DNA of 64,000 nt, taken from contig NZ_PTJD01000016.1 of NCBI RefSeq assembly GCF_002934625.1, positions 37,332 to 101,331 on the forward strand, written 5' to 3'. Position 1 is the stretch's first letter. Every line of letters starts with the position of its first letter. The DNA comes from Kineococcus xinjiangensis. GTDB lineage: Bacteria > Actinomycetota > Actinomycetes > Actinomycetales > Kineococcaceae. The position numbers were made by a program, and so were the translations under genes. Positions 52,012 to 60,248 of this stretch are shown in pieces. The notes below the pieces were generated by a model. That model worked only from the letters and a program-made list of their open reading frames with translations. It was not told the DNA's origin and did not search any database.

Positions 52012-53463
52012 ATGCCCACCCCGCGCAGCCCACACGACGCCCATCGCGATGCTCACTCCGACATTGAGGAGGGTGTGGGCCTGCGCGAGGACCTGCGCCA
52101 GGACCTGCACGTCATCGCCGCCGCCGCCCGCACCACCGGCACCGGCGCATCCGGTGGCGCCAGGCCGCCGGCCGGGGCGTGGCTGGACAACCGTGACCGC
52201 ATCAGCGCCCACGCCCGCCGACGTCGCCGGCGCAGGCTGCTGGCCGCTCCGGTGGCGGCCGCGGTCCTGCTCGCCGGTGGCGGCCTGGCCGCGCAGCAGT
52301 GGTGGCCCAACACCCCGACCACCCGCACCGCACCCGCCGGCATGGAGGACTCCAGCGTGCCGCTGACCTCCTGGCGGTGGGCGCCCCTGCCCGCGCCTCC
52401 GCTCGCACCGCGCTCGTGGGTGGTGACCGCATGGACGGGCAGCGAAGCGCTCTTCCTCGGCGGATCCACCAAGCCTTGCCCCCCGAGCCGTGAGGGAATG
52501 TGTTCGGTCCGCCCAGACGACGGCTTCTCCCAGCGTGACGGGATGGCCTACAACCCGGCCACCGGGGGCTGGCGGAGCACCGCACCCGCCCCGCAGCCGA
52601 TCATCGCCATCACTCCGCACACAACGATCGGGGATCGGGTCTACGTCCTCACCCAGGACGCGGTGCTCGTCTATGACGCCGCCGAGGACTCCTGGGGCGA
52701 CTTGCCCCTGCCTCCGGAGTACCCGTTCCGCTCCGGCGCAGAAGTCTCCCTCGTCCCCTTCGACGGCAAGCTCGTGGCGCTGGCCCCTACTTCCCTGTCT
52801 GTTCCTGACGACCCCCAGCTGGAACTGATCCACGCCGTCTACGACCCCGCTGACGGCGACGACGGAGAGTGGACACCCCTACCCGATGATCCACTCGACG
52901 CGGACAGTCGGGTCGGCCTCGACACCCCGCACGGGCTGCTGTTGCTGGGAACCGACAACGAGCGCTACACCCCTGGAGAGCCCCCGCCGCTGGTGCGGGC
53001 AGCGCTGCTGGACCCGACGACCTCCACCTGGCGGCGCCTCCCCGACAGCGACCAGCTCAACGGCTACCACTGGACCTGGACCGGCAGCCGCGCCATCGAC
53101 GCCACCCCCGGCGCCTCCATGGGCAGTGACAACGTCTACGGCCGCCTCATTCCCAACGGCGGCGCCCTCACCCTGCCCGAGGGCACCTGGAGCCCACTGC
53201 CCGAAGCCCCCGGCAACGGATGGCCTCAGACCGGATGGCCCGTCGAAGCCACCGGCGGAGCCCGTGGCGCCACCAACGGCTTCCTCTACGACGACACCAC
53301 CCAGACCTGGATCACCCTGCCCCCGCCGAAGCCAGACCTCACCGAGCACGCACCAGGCCCCGCGGTATGGACCAGCCACGGACTCGTCGTCCTCGGCAGC
53401 GGCACCTTCCCCAAGGCCACCGACCCCGCCCGCACCGCCTGGATCTTCCAACCCCCACGCTGA
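52012..53463 (+). CDS. Membrane-anchored kelch-like protein, likely anti-sigma partner
   Basis: A 483-residue protein: cytoplasmic N-terminus of about 75 residues (EDLRQDLHVIAAAARTTG), one membrane span near 76-96, then an outside domain of repeated beta blades. Blade-like motifs are VVTAWTGSEALFLGG, MAYNPATGGWRS, VLVYDAAEDSWG, LLDPTTSTWRRLPD and FLYDDTTQTWITLP, which look like kelch/beta-propeller repeats. Proteins encoded just after SigE-like genes with this layout act as sensors holding the sigma factor. Function inferred from layout and position. Confidence 0.75.
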   Translation: MPTPRSPHDAHRDAHSDIEEGVGLREDLRQDLHVIAAAARTTGTGASGGARPPAGAWLDNRDRISAHARRRRRRRLLAAPVAAAVLLAGGGLAAQQWWPNTPTTRTAPAGMEDSSVPLTSWRWAPLPAPPLAPRSWVVTAWTGSEALFLGGSTKPCPPSREGMCSVRPDDGFSQRDGMAYNPATGGWRSTAPAPQPIIAITPHTTIGDRVYVLTQDAVLVYDAAEDSWGDLPLPPEYPFRSGAEVSLVPFDGKLVALAPTSLSVPDDPQLELIHAVYDPADGDDGEWTPLPDDPLDADSRVGLDTPHGLLLLGTDNERYTPGEPPPLVRAALLDPTTSTWRRLPDSDQLNGYHWTWTGSRAIDATPGASMGSDNVYGRLIPNGGALTLPEGTWSPLPEAPGNGWPQTGWPVEATGGARGATNGFLYDDTTQTWITLPPPKPDLTEHAPGPAVWTSHGLVVLGSGTFPKATDPARTAWIFQPPR

Positions 53464-53539
53464 ACCGGGCTTCCCGGAACTAGCAGGAGCCCTCCGCCAC
53501 CCATCCAGGACACCTGCCAGGTACTAACCACCACACCAC

Positions 53540-53617
53540 CCAGCGTCCGACTTCGCCGCTGGTGGGGCGCGATCATGGTGACCGCTAGACGTCCTCAGGT
53601 GCCGAGATTCGGACGGT
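53540..53617 (+). repeat. Array repeat 14
   Basis: Left end AGCGTCCGACTTCGCCGC, TGGTGG, core GCGCGATCATG, then the right end GTGCCGAGATTCGGACGG. TCCGA pairs with TCGGA, a different base pairing from most copies. Confidence 0.88.
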
Positions 53618-53754
53618 GTCGAACCGAGAGGGGTCAACTTTCGCAACGTGGCGGGCGGACGGACTAGCGGTCACCGCTTGGCCGGTCGAGAGACGCGCGG
53701 CGGTGGGCGAGGAGCCTCGACAGCGGCCCCGCCGTCCTCCCAGACTGCTCCCCC

Positions 53755-54123
53755 GTGACCATGCCCCGGGTGAACGCCGTGACCTTTCTCGTACGCACCG
53801 GCGACGGCCCCGATGCCGTCGCCTGGTACTCCCGACTGCTGGGCCGGGGCCCCGACGTGAGCCCCCTGGCGGACTTGCACGAGTGGGAGCTCGTCCCCGG
53901 CGCCTGGCTGCAGGTGGCCACGGGCGCCGCCGGCGTGACGCCATCCTCCTTCCGCGTGCGCTTCGGAGTGGCGGACCTGACCGCCGCCATCACTGCCGCC
54001 CGAGACCTCGGGGTCGCGGTCAAGGACCCCGAGGTACTGCCGGGCACAGTGGCCTGGACCGACCTCAGCGACCCCTGGGGCAACCCCCTGGGCCTGTTCC
54101 AGGAGCTGGCCGGGTCTAGCTGA
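53755..54123 (+). CDS. VOC-superfamily protein (glyoxalase/bleomycin-resistance fold)
   Basis: A 122-residue protein of the vicinal oxygen chelate fold. NAVTFLVRTGDGPDAVAWYS opens the first beta-alpha-beta-beta-beta unit, VRFGVADLTAAITAARDLG the second, and WTDLSDPWGNPLGLFQEL is the typical end with the metal-ligand Glu position. Members bind or modify small molecules, including drugs. GTG at 53755 or ATG at 53761. Sole gene between repeats 14 and 15. Confidence 0.88.
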   Translation: MTMPRVNAVTFLVRTGDGPDAVAWYSRLLGRGPDVSPLADLHEWELVPGAWLQVATGAAGVTPSSFRVRFGVADLTAAITAARDLGVAVKDPEVLPGTVAWTDLSDPWGNPLGLFQELAGSS

Positions 54124-54209
54124 AGGACTCAGCCCGACTGGTCGCCAGTACGCAATTGCACGAGGAACGCGCAGAGCGCCTTGCACGTCAGTGCGCCGTC
54201 CGCTGGCCC

Positions 54210-54288
54210 GACACGTCCGGTCATGCCGCGCTGAGTGCGCGATCATGGGGGTGGCGACACGCACTCACATGCCGATGTGCGGATGCAT
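54210..54288 (+). repeat. Array repeat 15
   Basis: ACACGTCCGGTCATGCCGCG, CTGAGT, core GCGCGATCATG, then CACTCACATGCCGATGTGCG and GATGC. CACAT and ATGTG make an extra small hairpin in this copy. Confidence 0.88.
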
Positions 54289-54316
54289 GGGCGACGTCGT
54301 TGTAGGCCCGGTTGAG

Positions 54317-54973
54317 TCAAGTCAGGACGCCGTCGTGGAGGAGCAGCTGGACGGCTGCGCTGGGATCGCGCTTGGTGGTGACTATGGCGCGTACGTCGCG
54401 GCCTCCTCGGCGCAGGGTCCACGACAGCTGCGCCAGGCCGTAGGTGTCCACCTGCACCCCGAGGTGGACGCCGGCGACTTCCACGACGGTGAAGCTGCGT
54501 CGGTCATCGCGCTCGTTGCGGCAGCGCACCGCGGCCGTCCATGGGTGGCCGGCGTAGGGCTCGTGCAGCCACAGGAAGGTGGCGCCCCGGGAGAGAGCGT
54601 CGCCGGACTGCGCCTTCTCCCAGGGCAGGTCCACCGGAAGGTAGAACACGGCGACCGGCAGCGCGCATGGGTCGCCGGACCGCCTCGACTCCGAGGGCTT
54701 GCCGTTGTGGCCGTGCACCGCGAAGTGCTCCCGCACGGCGTCGGCGGCCAGGCTGGGCAGGGTGGGTGGGTCGAAGCCGAGGCGGTGCCAGACCGCGGAC
54801 CTGGGCACCACGGCCCAGTCGTGGTCCAGATGACCTGGCGACCTCGACTGACCCCGGTAGGACTCCGTCAGGGCGTCATCGGGGACCAGCGCGGCCAGGG
54901 AGGCCTGCACCTGCGGAGGCAGCGGCGAACCGGAGGACGGGCCCACCGCCTCGGGCGGGGGTGTCGAGGTCAC
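54317..54973 (-). CDS. Hypothetical protein
   Basis: A 218-residue soluble protein. Landmarks are VQASLAALVPDDALTESYRG near 21-40, FDPPTLPSLAADAVREHFAV near 65-85, then FYLPVDLPWEKAQSGD and LLLHDGVLT at the end. It has no signal peptide. No family recognised. GTG at 54973 has AAGG upstream; upstream codons to 55021 run into repeat 16. Sole gene between repeats 15 and 16. Confidence 0.55.
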   Translation of the reverse strand: MTSTPPPEAVGPSSGSPLPPQVQASLAALVPDDALTESYRGQSRSPGHLDHDWAVVPRSAVWHRLGFDPPTLPSLAADAVREHFAVHGHNGKPSESRRSGDPCALPVAVFYLPVDLPWEKAQSGDALSRGATFLWLHEPYAGHPWTAAVRCRNERDDRRSFTVVEVAGVHLGVQVDTYGLAQLSWTLRRGGRDVRAIVTTKRDPSAAVQLLLHDGVLT

Positions 54974-55004
54974 CACCACACCTTGCCGCCCCGCCTCATG
55001 GAAC

Positions 55005-55063
55005 GACAGCAACATCCGCAAACCGCCCTGCAGGCGCGATCATGGAAAGTCGAGGCCATCCGG
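55005..55063 (+). repeat. Array repeat 16
   Basis: Left end CAGCAACATCCGCAAACC, GCCCTGCAG, core GCGCGATCATG, then AAGTCGAGGCC. The right end is poorly conserved. Confidence 0.75.
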
Positions 55064-55197
55064 CCGGGGTGGAAGTGCGGGCACTGGCTGCCCGCGGGCG
55101 ATGCGTTCTGCCATCCCTCGGCGAGGCATGCGGGCAGCCACCGCTATGGGAGTAGGCAGGGTGAGGTGACAGGCGAGGCAGATGCAGACTTTAGAGC

Positions 55198-55764
55198 TCA
55201 GTGATCGCGGCCGGCCCCACCACGGCGCGATGGCAGGAACCGCTCGGCGTCGTTCCAGGCCGCCTCTACGGTGTCCAGTGGAGCCAGGTGCAGGTCTGGG
55301 TCGTCGGTTTGCGCCAGGCACAACATGCGGTGGCCGATCAGAGCGGCACCTCGCGCCTGCTGCGCGTACGCGCTGAGCAGGCCGTAAGCGAAGCGCTCCA
55401 TTCGCTGCACGAGCACTTCGAGGTGCTTCACGACCAGCACGAACCCCGCAGCAGCAGGTGACGTCATGCCGTTGTAGGAGGCTAGGTCTGACAGGCAGTC
55501 GTTCAGCGCATCGAGATTGGCCCCGTAGTAGTCGGGAAAGTGCAGCGCCGAGGCCAGCTCTTGGTGTGCTACCGACTCGTTGTCCCAGCGTGAGGCATCA
55601 ACGGTGATCAAGTCGTAGCCGGCCTCCACCAGCAGCTGACGAGCGCGATACAGGAGTGCGGCGCGATGGAAGAGCACCACTGGGCCCGCCAACGCCAGCT
55701 CGAAGTCGAACCCGCGAGTCATGAAGGCGCTGGAGTCGAAGGCGGCCACCAGCTCATCATCCAT
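55198..55764 (-). CDS. Barstar-family protein
   Basis: A 188-residue protein with a barstar-type core: VDASRWDNESVAHQELASAL then the diagnostic HFPDYYGANLDALNDCLSDL (about 85-105), which in barstar blocks the barnase active site. Barstar proteins neutralise secreted or contact-dependent RNases. N- and C-terminal extensions make it longer than barstar itself. I chose ATG 55764; an ATG at 55794 lies in repeat 17. No barnase-like toxin is in the window, so it may protect against a toxin from other strains (inference). Confidence 0.82.
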   Translation of the reverse strand: MDDELVAAFDSSAFMTRGFDFELALAGPVVLFHRAALLYRARQLLVEAGYDLITVDASRWDNESVAHQELASALHFPDYYGANLDALNDCLSDLASYNGMTSPAAAGFVLVVKHLEVLVQRMERFAYGLLSAYAQQARGAALIGHRMLCLAQTDDPDLHLAPLDTVEAAWNDAERFLPSRRGGAGRDH

Positions 55765-55784
55765 CCGGGAGCCGTCGCTGGAAT

Positions 55785-55830
55785 GCGCGCTCATGACGCG
55801 GTGAGGGCGCGATCATGACCGCCTGAGCCC
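55785..55830 (+). repeat. Array repeat 17
   Basis: GCGCGCTCATGACGCGGTG, AGG, core GCGCGATCATG, ACCGCCTGAG. The left ATG opens an alternative start of the barstar gene on the minus strand. Confidence 0.78.
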
Positions 55831-55985
55831 ACATCAGTGATGTGTGCAGATTGCTGAGGCTCAGCATCACCCGATTGGGCGCTCAAGGCCGCGGGCTCAA
55901 GTACCGATGAAGCCGTGCCGATAGACGCGGAGTCGTCAGGCTCATGGAGCCACCGAATGACGCCCCACGTCGAAGAGGGATGTCG

Positions 55986-56519
55986 ATGCCGACCTCGAAG
56001 CTGGCCGCCGCGCTGCTGGTTCTCGCCGTGCTCGGCGCCGGGTGCACCGCCTCGTCCGAGGAGAGCACCGACGCGGTGGCAGCGGCAGCACAGCCCTTGG
56101 CGACTGAGGCGGCCCTGCCGGCGATGCCGTCCACAGTGGACGGCCCCTTGATCACGTACGCGCGGCCCGCCCGTCCCGTCGTTCGAACTCTGGTAGCTCA
56201 GGGCGCGACGGTGACACTGGAGGGGAGCTGCCTCCTCGATGGCACGGGACCGACGGCGGCGCTGCTGGTCTGGAAGGCGGGCACCTCGTGGGACCCGAGT
56301 ACTCAAGAGGTCGTGTTCTCGACAGGTCGCCGGATCAGCCTGGGTGCGTCGATCACCGTCAACGCGGAGCCGATCGTGGACCTGAATGAGTGGCTGAGCG
56401 ACGAGGCCGAGCAGGCTGCCCGGGCCTGCGGAGGAGCGGACTATCCCTCGGACCCCAGCTCGGGCTACGACTTCGCGCATCGGCCTGACGCAGGACGCCG
56501 CGTCCTCCTCGGCGAGTGA
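55986..56519 (+). CDS. Cassette lipoprotein, paralogue family A
   Basis: A 177-residue lipoprotein with lipobox LGAGC (Cys near residue 20), then an Ala-rich linker. The domain has GPLITYARPARP, VTLEGSCLLDGTG and LVWKAGTSWDPSTQEVVFST, then GASITVNAEP, matching in order the motifs of the lipoprotein at 49462. Cysteines near residues 80 and 155 may pair. ATG at 55986. Function unknown. Sole gene between repeats 17 and 18. Confidence 0.7.
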   Translation: MPTSKLAAALLVLAVLGAGCTASSEESTDAVAAAAQPLATEAALPAMPSTVDGPLITYARPARPVVRTLVAQGATVTLEGSCLLDGTGPTAALLVWKAGTSWDPSTQEVVFSTGRRISLGASITVNAEPIVDLNEWLSDEAEQAARACGGADYPSDPSSGYDFAHRPDAGRRVLLGE

Positions 56520-56568
56520 ACGCCGGCTCGTTCCGCCACGGTCCGGCCTTGGCCCCACCGGCACTCCA

Positions 56569-56616
56569 CGCTCGCTCATGACGCGCTGCGGGCGCGATCA
56601 TGTCGATGACCGAGCG
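56569..56616 (+). repeat. Array repeat 18
   Basis: CACGCTCGCTCATGACGC, GCTGCGG, core GCGCGATCATG, TCGATGACCGAGCG. CGCTC and GAGCG can pair. Confidence 0.78.
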
Positions 56617-56660
56617 TTTGGTGCGCCGCAGCAAAGGGCCTGACATCGGTCGCCCGTCAC

Positions 56661-57029
56661 CTACTCGAGGTCTGCGGCGGTGACGACTGCTTCTTCCTGA
56701 GGGTCGAAGCAGACCAGGTCACGGGCGAGGGCGAGTTCCACGATGTCCCCCAGGGCGCGGTCAGCCCCGGAGAAGGTCATCGACAGGTACACGAAGGGAC
56801 CGTGGGCGTCCTCAACCGACAAGCCAGCCGACCAGATGCCCTGCTCGTCGTCGGGATGCTGGGCGAGGACGGCCTCGATGAAGTCTTTGATGCGCGCAGT
56901 GGGCGGCGCCGACAGCTCCCCGGAGTCATCGCGAGCCTCGTCCACCTCAGCCCACCTCTCGAAGTGGGCCAGCACGGCCTCATCGTTCTCCGGCTGCGGT
57001 CCTTCCCACACGGCGAAGTCGTACGACAT
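56661..57029 (-). CDS. Hypothetical protein of the MSYDxAVWEG group
   Basis: A 122-residue acidic protein beginning MSYDFAVWEGPQPENDEAV. Small actinobacterial proteins with this start, often found near SUKH-type immunity genes, share the later pattern of a Pro-rich turn (APPTARIKDFIEAVL) and a conserved core ending VCFDPQ. Here VYLSMTFSGADRALGDIVEL and DLVCFDPQEEAV fit. A role as an immunity or binding protein is suspected but not shown. ATG at 57029. Sole gene between repeats 18 and 19. Confidence 0.68.
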   Translation of the reverse strand: MSYDFAVWEGPQPENDEAVLAHFERWAEVDEARDDSGELSAPPTARIKDFIEAVLAQHPDDEQGIWSAGLSVEDAHGPFVYLSMTFSGADRALGDIVELALARDLVCFDPQEEAVVTAADLE

Positions 57030-57109
57030 GGCACGAGCCTAGAAGCCGCCGCACCGTCAGCCCTGCACGCTTGGCGTCTGGCCACCAGCCCCGACGACCG
57101 CGCCATAGC

Positions 57110-57165
57110 CGTCCGCTCTTGACGCAGGTAGGGCGCGATCATGGGTGCTGTTCATGCTCGCTGAT
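57110..57165 (+). repeat. Array repeat 19
   Basis: GTCCGCTCTTGACGCAGG, TAGG, core GCGCGATCATG, then GTGCTGTTCATGCTCG. The right half is diverged. Confidence 0.75.
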
Positions 57166-57196
57166 GCGCAGTGACCTGGACCGCCGCCGGTTGAGG

Positions 57197-57778
57197 TCAC
57201 CGCGTAGCCAGCGAGTCGTCGCTGCTCCGGGTCCCGAGCCTCCGGGTCCCGAGCTCGGTAGCGAGAGTGGCCCGTGCTTTGGCGTAGCGACTGCGGGCGG
57301 TGGACGCCGGCACTGCGGTCAGGGTGGCCGCCTCGGTGAGGGAGAAGCCGTCCCAGTGCACGAGGGTGACCAGCTCGCGCTGCGCCTCAGGCAGGGCGGC
57401 GATGGCCTCGCGCACGGCCTCGGCCGCTTCTTCGGCTGCGCCGTGCACGGTGGGCAGGTTGCGGTGGTGCTCAACCAGCGCCGTGCGTAGCCGCTCGGTG
57501 AGGCTGGTCCGGCGCTGCTGGGCTCGGCGGTGGTTGGCCAGGACGTTGCGGGCGGTGACGAACAGCCACATGCGGGCGGCCTCGTCCTCGCCGGGAAGGT
57601 CGCCCACCCGCCGCCAGGCCGTCAGCAACGTCTCGCTGAGCAGGTCGGCGGCGTCCTCGACAGGGCTGGTGCGCCGTTCCAGGTAGGCGAGCAGGTCTCG
57701 CCCATGGGCCTCGACGAGTGCGTGCATCCGCTCCTCTGACGCGGCGGTGGTGCCGCGGCGGTTCCACAGACCGCTCAC
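57197..57778 (-). CDS. ECF sigma factor
   Basis: A 193-residue ECF-type sigma factor. Region 2 is near 15-75 (LVEAHGRDLLAYLERR, then DAADLLSETLLTAWRRV, then RMWLFVTARNVLANHRR), with EDAADLLSET in place of the usual DAEDLVQET. Region 4 begins near 130 (LPEAQRELVTLVHWDGFSLT, EAATLTAVPASTARSRYAKA). The GTG overlaps the stop of the preceding membrane protein gene (GTGA), so the partner is translated first. Confidence 0.87.
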   Translation of the reverse strand: MSGLWNRRGTTAASEERMHALVEAHGRDLLAYLERRTSPVEDAADLLSETLLTAWRRVGDLPGEDEAARMWLFVTARNVLANHRRAQQRRTSLTERLRTALVEHHRNLPTVHGAAEEAAEAVREAIAALPEAQRELVTLVHWDGFSLTEAATLTAVPASTARSRYAKARATLATELGTRRLGTRSSDDSLATR

Positions 57779-58413
57779 CGGGAGGCCGGGGTGCACTGGA
57801 CGTCGCTGGAGATCGCGATGGGGTCGGCGTCCGGCTGCAGGTCCAGGTGCTCGATGGTCATCGCGGTGACGGTCTGCTCCAGGGCCCGGGTGGCGATCTT
57901 CCACTCCGGTGGGTTCAGCTCGCCTGCTTCGGCGAGCCACTTCCGCTGCTGCTCACGTTCGGCGGTGGTGTCGACAGCGGTCAGGTCCAGGCCCGCCAGG
58001 TAGCTCTCCGCGGCGGAGGTGGCAGGCGACTTCCCCCGCAACAGGTCCGTCTCGCCGATGTGTCCTCCAGCGTGGTGGACGTTCCAGCGGATCTCGCAGG
58101 TGCGCTGGTCTGCGGTGGTGATCGTGCTGGTCAGGTCCGGGTCAGCCACCCACCACGACCACGGCCCCTGCAGCCCGGCAGCCGCGGCCGCCACGGACCC
58201 GCCGGCCAGCGCCAGGACGACGCCTCCGGCGCCGAGGGCGACCTTGCGGCCGGTGCGGAGGCGACGGCGGGGCACCAGCACCAGCCGCGACGCCTCCGCA
58301 CTGCGCAGCGACAGGACCCGCACCTCACGGTCGATCACAGCCGACGGGCCGCTCACCCGCGGGGAGGAAGCATCAAGCAGGTCATCCAACGAGTCGGTCA
58401 CGGTCGTCCTCAT
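57775..58413 (-). CDS. Membrane protein, likely sigma-factor partner
   Basis: A 212-residue protein: cytoplasmic N-terminus of about 55 residues (RTTVTDSLDDLLDASSPRVS, LRSAEASRLVLVPRRRLRTG), one membrane span near 58-80, then an outside domain with two cysteines (CEIRWN, DVQCTP). The layout suits an anti-sigma or sensor for the sigma factor at 57197, with which it overlaps by four bases. Unusually it comes before rather than after the sigma gene. ATG at 58413. Confidence 0.75.
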   Translation of the reverse strand: MRTTVTDSLDDLLDASSPRVSGPSAVIDREVRVLSLRSAEASRLVLVPRRRLRTGRKVALGAGGVVLALAGGSVAAAAAGLQGPWSWWVADPDLTSTITTADQRTCEIRWNVHHAGGHIGETDLLRGKSPATSAAESYLAGLDLTAVDTTAEREQQRKWLAEAGELNPPEWKIATRALEQTVTAMTIEHLDLQPDADPIAISSDVQCTPASR

Positions 58414-58500
58414 CCTTCGATCTGGAGAGCATCGTCACCGACCACATGTCCCGAGCACGCATGAACGTCCACGCCCGACGCCACCAACCTCAGCTACACG

Positions 58501-58583
58501 CCGAACATCCGGTCATGCCGCAGGTGGGGCGCGATCATGAGCGGCCGGCGGACGCGCGACTTTGTCGAATTGAGTGCGTTCGT
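58501..58583 (+). repeat. Array repeat 20 (a complete copy)
   Basis: Left end CCGAACATCCGGTCATGCCG, CAGGTGG, core GCGCGATCATG, GCGGCCGGCGGACGCGCG, then ACTTTGTCGAATTGAGTGCG and TTCG. CGAAC on the left pairs with GTTCG on the right. Confidence 0.92.
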
Positions 58584-58672
58584 CCGGCCTGGTCTGATCT
58601 TGGTTGGTGGGCTCCTGGAGTGTGCGGGGCGCCGATGTGGAACGTGCAGGGCGCGAGTGGAGGTGGTCGGTG

Positions 58673-59659
58673 ATGGGTCTGCCGTACGTGTGGAAGGTGA
58701 CCAAGTACGACCCTCGGGACTGGAACGCCGACGGCACCTACGGCGGCCCGCAGGAGGAGGTCAGCGACCGCGGCCCGTTGGAGGCGGCCTACCTGCAGGC
58801 GCTGGCCGACTTTGCCGCCGACAGCGGCGTCACGCACCTGGAGGTCCGCAACCCCGGCGTCTTCCCCCGCCACGACGAGACCGGCGCTGGCCGGCAGGTG
58901 CTGGAGGACGTCTTCGGCCCGGACCTGGCCGGCCTCTACGACGGAGCCACCGTCGACATCGCCCAGGCCCAGCGGCTGGTGCAGGTGATGCTGCGGGAGG
59001 AGGGCTTGCACTGCTCCCTAGAGGCCGAGGGACGCTTCGTTGTCCACCTGGGCTGGGACCAGTACATGTACCTCAGCAGCCACCGCGCTTGCGAGGACGC
59101 CGTCGCCCGCACCGCCGCTGCCGGGCTCTTCCCGGTGCGCCTGCCCGCCTCCCCCTACGAGCCGGATGAGGACGACTTCCTGCAGGTCCCCGCCGATGAG
59201 GCGTTCTGGCAGCGCCTGGACGACCTCGTCCTGGACCGCGGCGAGGTCCTCATCGAGGAGGACCACCACAGCGGCCTCGGAGACACCATCTTTCACCGCC
59301 TGACCTCGCAAGACCTGCCCTCCGCAGCGCTGCAGTCGCGACTACACCCTCGCGCCATGCTCAGCGTCCACCCCGCACTGGAGCGTGACATTGCGGCCGT
59401 GGCCGCCCGCGCGGCCGCGGCGGTGGCCGACGACGACGTCAGCTTCCTCGTCTGGACGGACGCGGAGGGGCGGCTGCACCAGCACCTGCTGCGCGAGGAA
59501 GACGCTGACGTCGAGGGCCGGCTACGCGACGCCCGGACCGCCGCCTGGAAGCCGTTCGGCAGGGACGTCCTGGACCCCACCACCAAGCCCTTGCTGGAAG
59601 CGGCACTGCCCGACCCCGACGGCATCCTGCGCGCCCGCTGGCACCACATGCCCGAGTGA
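58673..59659 (+). CDS. Hypothetical protein
   Basis: A 328-residue soluble protein, the largest unknown in the array. The N-terminus GLPYVWKVTKYDPRDWNADG is followed by VSDRGPLEAAYLQALADFA (about 33-50), a middle with RFVVHLGWDQYMYLSSH, and a C-terminal third with VSFLVWTDAEGRLHQHLL and WKPFGRDVL. The order suggests two or three compact domains. No family recognised, though the start is of a type seen in actinobacterial immunity-like proteins. ATG at 58673. Sole gene between repeats 20 and 21. Confidence 0.6.
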   Translation: MGLPYVWKVTKYDPRDWNADGTYGGPQEEVSDRGPLEAAYLQALADFAADSGVTHLEVRNPGVFPRHDETGAGRQVLEDVFGPDLAGLYDGATVDIAQAQRLVQVMLREEGLHCSLEAEGRFVVHLGWDQYMYLSSHRACEDAVARTAAAGLFPVRLPASPYEPDEDDFLQVPADEAFWQRLDDLVLDRGEVLIEEDHHSGLGDTIFHRLTSQDLPSAALQSRLHPRAMLSVHPALERDIAAVAARAAAAVADDDVSFLVWTDAEGRLHQHLLREEDADVEGRLRDARTAAWKPFGRDVLDPTTKPLLEAALPDPDGILRARWHHMPE

Positions 59660-59667
59660 GCGCACAC

Positions 59668-59725
59668 CCGAACATCCGACTCTGCCGCTGATGAAGCGCG
59701 ATCATGAGCGTCAATGATCCGCAGG
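59668..59725 (+). repeat. Array repeat 21
   Basis: Left end CCCGAACATCCGACTCTGCC, GCTGATGAA, core GCGCGATCATG, then AGCGTCAATGATCC. The right end is diverged. Confidence 0.8.
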
Positions 59726-59754
59726 ACACGTCTAGCCGCTGATGCGGGGGCAGA

Positions 59755-60132
59755 ATGCGCAGTTTGGACGACACCGAGCTGGTCATCGGCCTGGAGAGGG
59801 CGCTGCTGTCGTCGGCCACGCGGCGCAACAGGCAGGAGGTCGATCGCCTCCTCGACGAGGACTTCGAGGAGATCGGCGCATCAGGCCGGCTGTGGTCGCG
59901 TAGCGAGATGATGCACGCCCTCGCTGCGGAGCCGCCCGGTGACGACCGCGTGATCCCCGACGCCGAGATGCGCGCCTGCGTCCTCAGCGCCGACCTGATC
60001 TTGCTGACCTACGTATCCGATCCTGATGGTCGGCGAGCTCACCGCTCTTCCCTATGGCGCCGCACCGCTACGGGGTGGCGACTACGACATCACCAGGGAA
60101 CGTTGACGGGCATGCCAGGGCAAGAGCGGTGA
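59755..60132 (+). CDS. SnoaL/NTF2-like (DUF4440) protein
   Basis: A 125-residue protein of the cone-shaped NTF2-like fold. The first helix (LVIGLERALLSSATRRNRQE), then VDRLLDEDFEEIGASGRLWS, VLSADLILLTYVS and SSLWRRTATGWRLRHHQGT follow the order of DUF4440/ketosteroid isomerase-like proteins. Function ranges from small-molecule binding to isomerisation. ATG at 59755. Sole gene between repeats 21 and 22. Confidence 0.82.
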   Translation: MRSLDDTELVIGLERALLSSATRRNRQEVDRLLDEDFEEIGASGRLWSRSEMMHALAAEPPGDDRVIPDAEMRACVLSADLILLTYVSDPDGRRAHRSSLWRRTATGWRLRHHQGTLTGMPGQER

Positions 60133-60135
60133 GAG

Positions 60136-60180
60136 CCAGACATCCGACCATGCCGCCGGTCGCGCGCGATCATGGCGATG
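60136..60180 (+). repeat. Array repeat 22
   Basis: Left end CCAGACATCCGACCATGCCG, CCGGTC, core GCGCGATCATG, GCGATGATC. The right half is missing. Confidence 0.78.
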
Positions 60181-60248
60181 ATCAATCGGCTCCTGTTGCG
60201 TCTCCGCCTGGCTCGCGGGCGTCAGCGGTCTCGAGGCCGGATTGAAAG

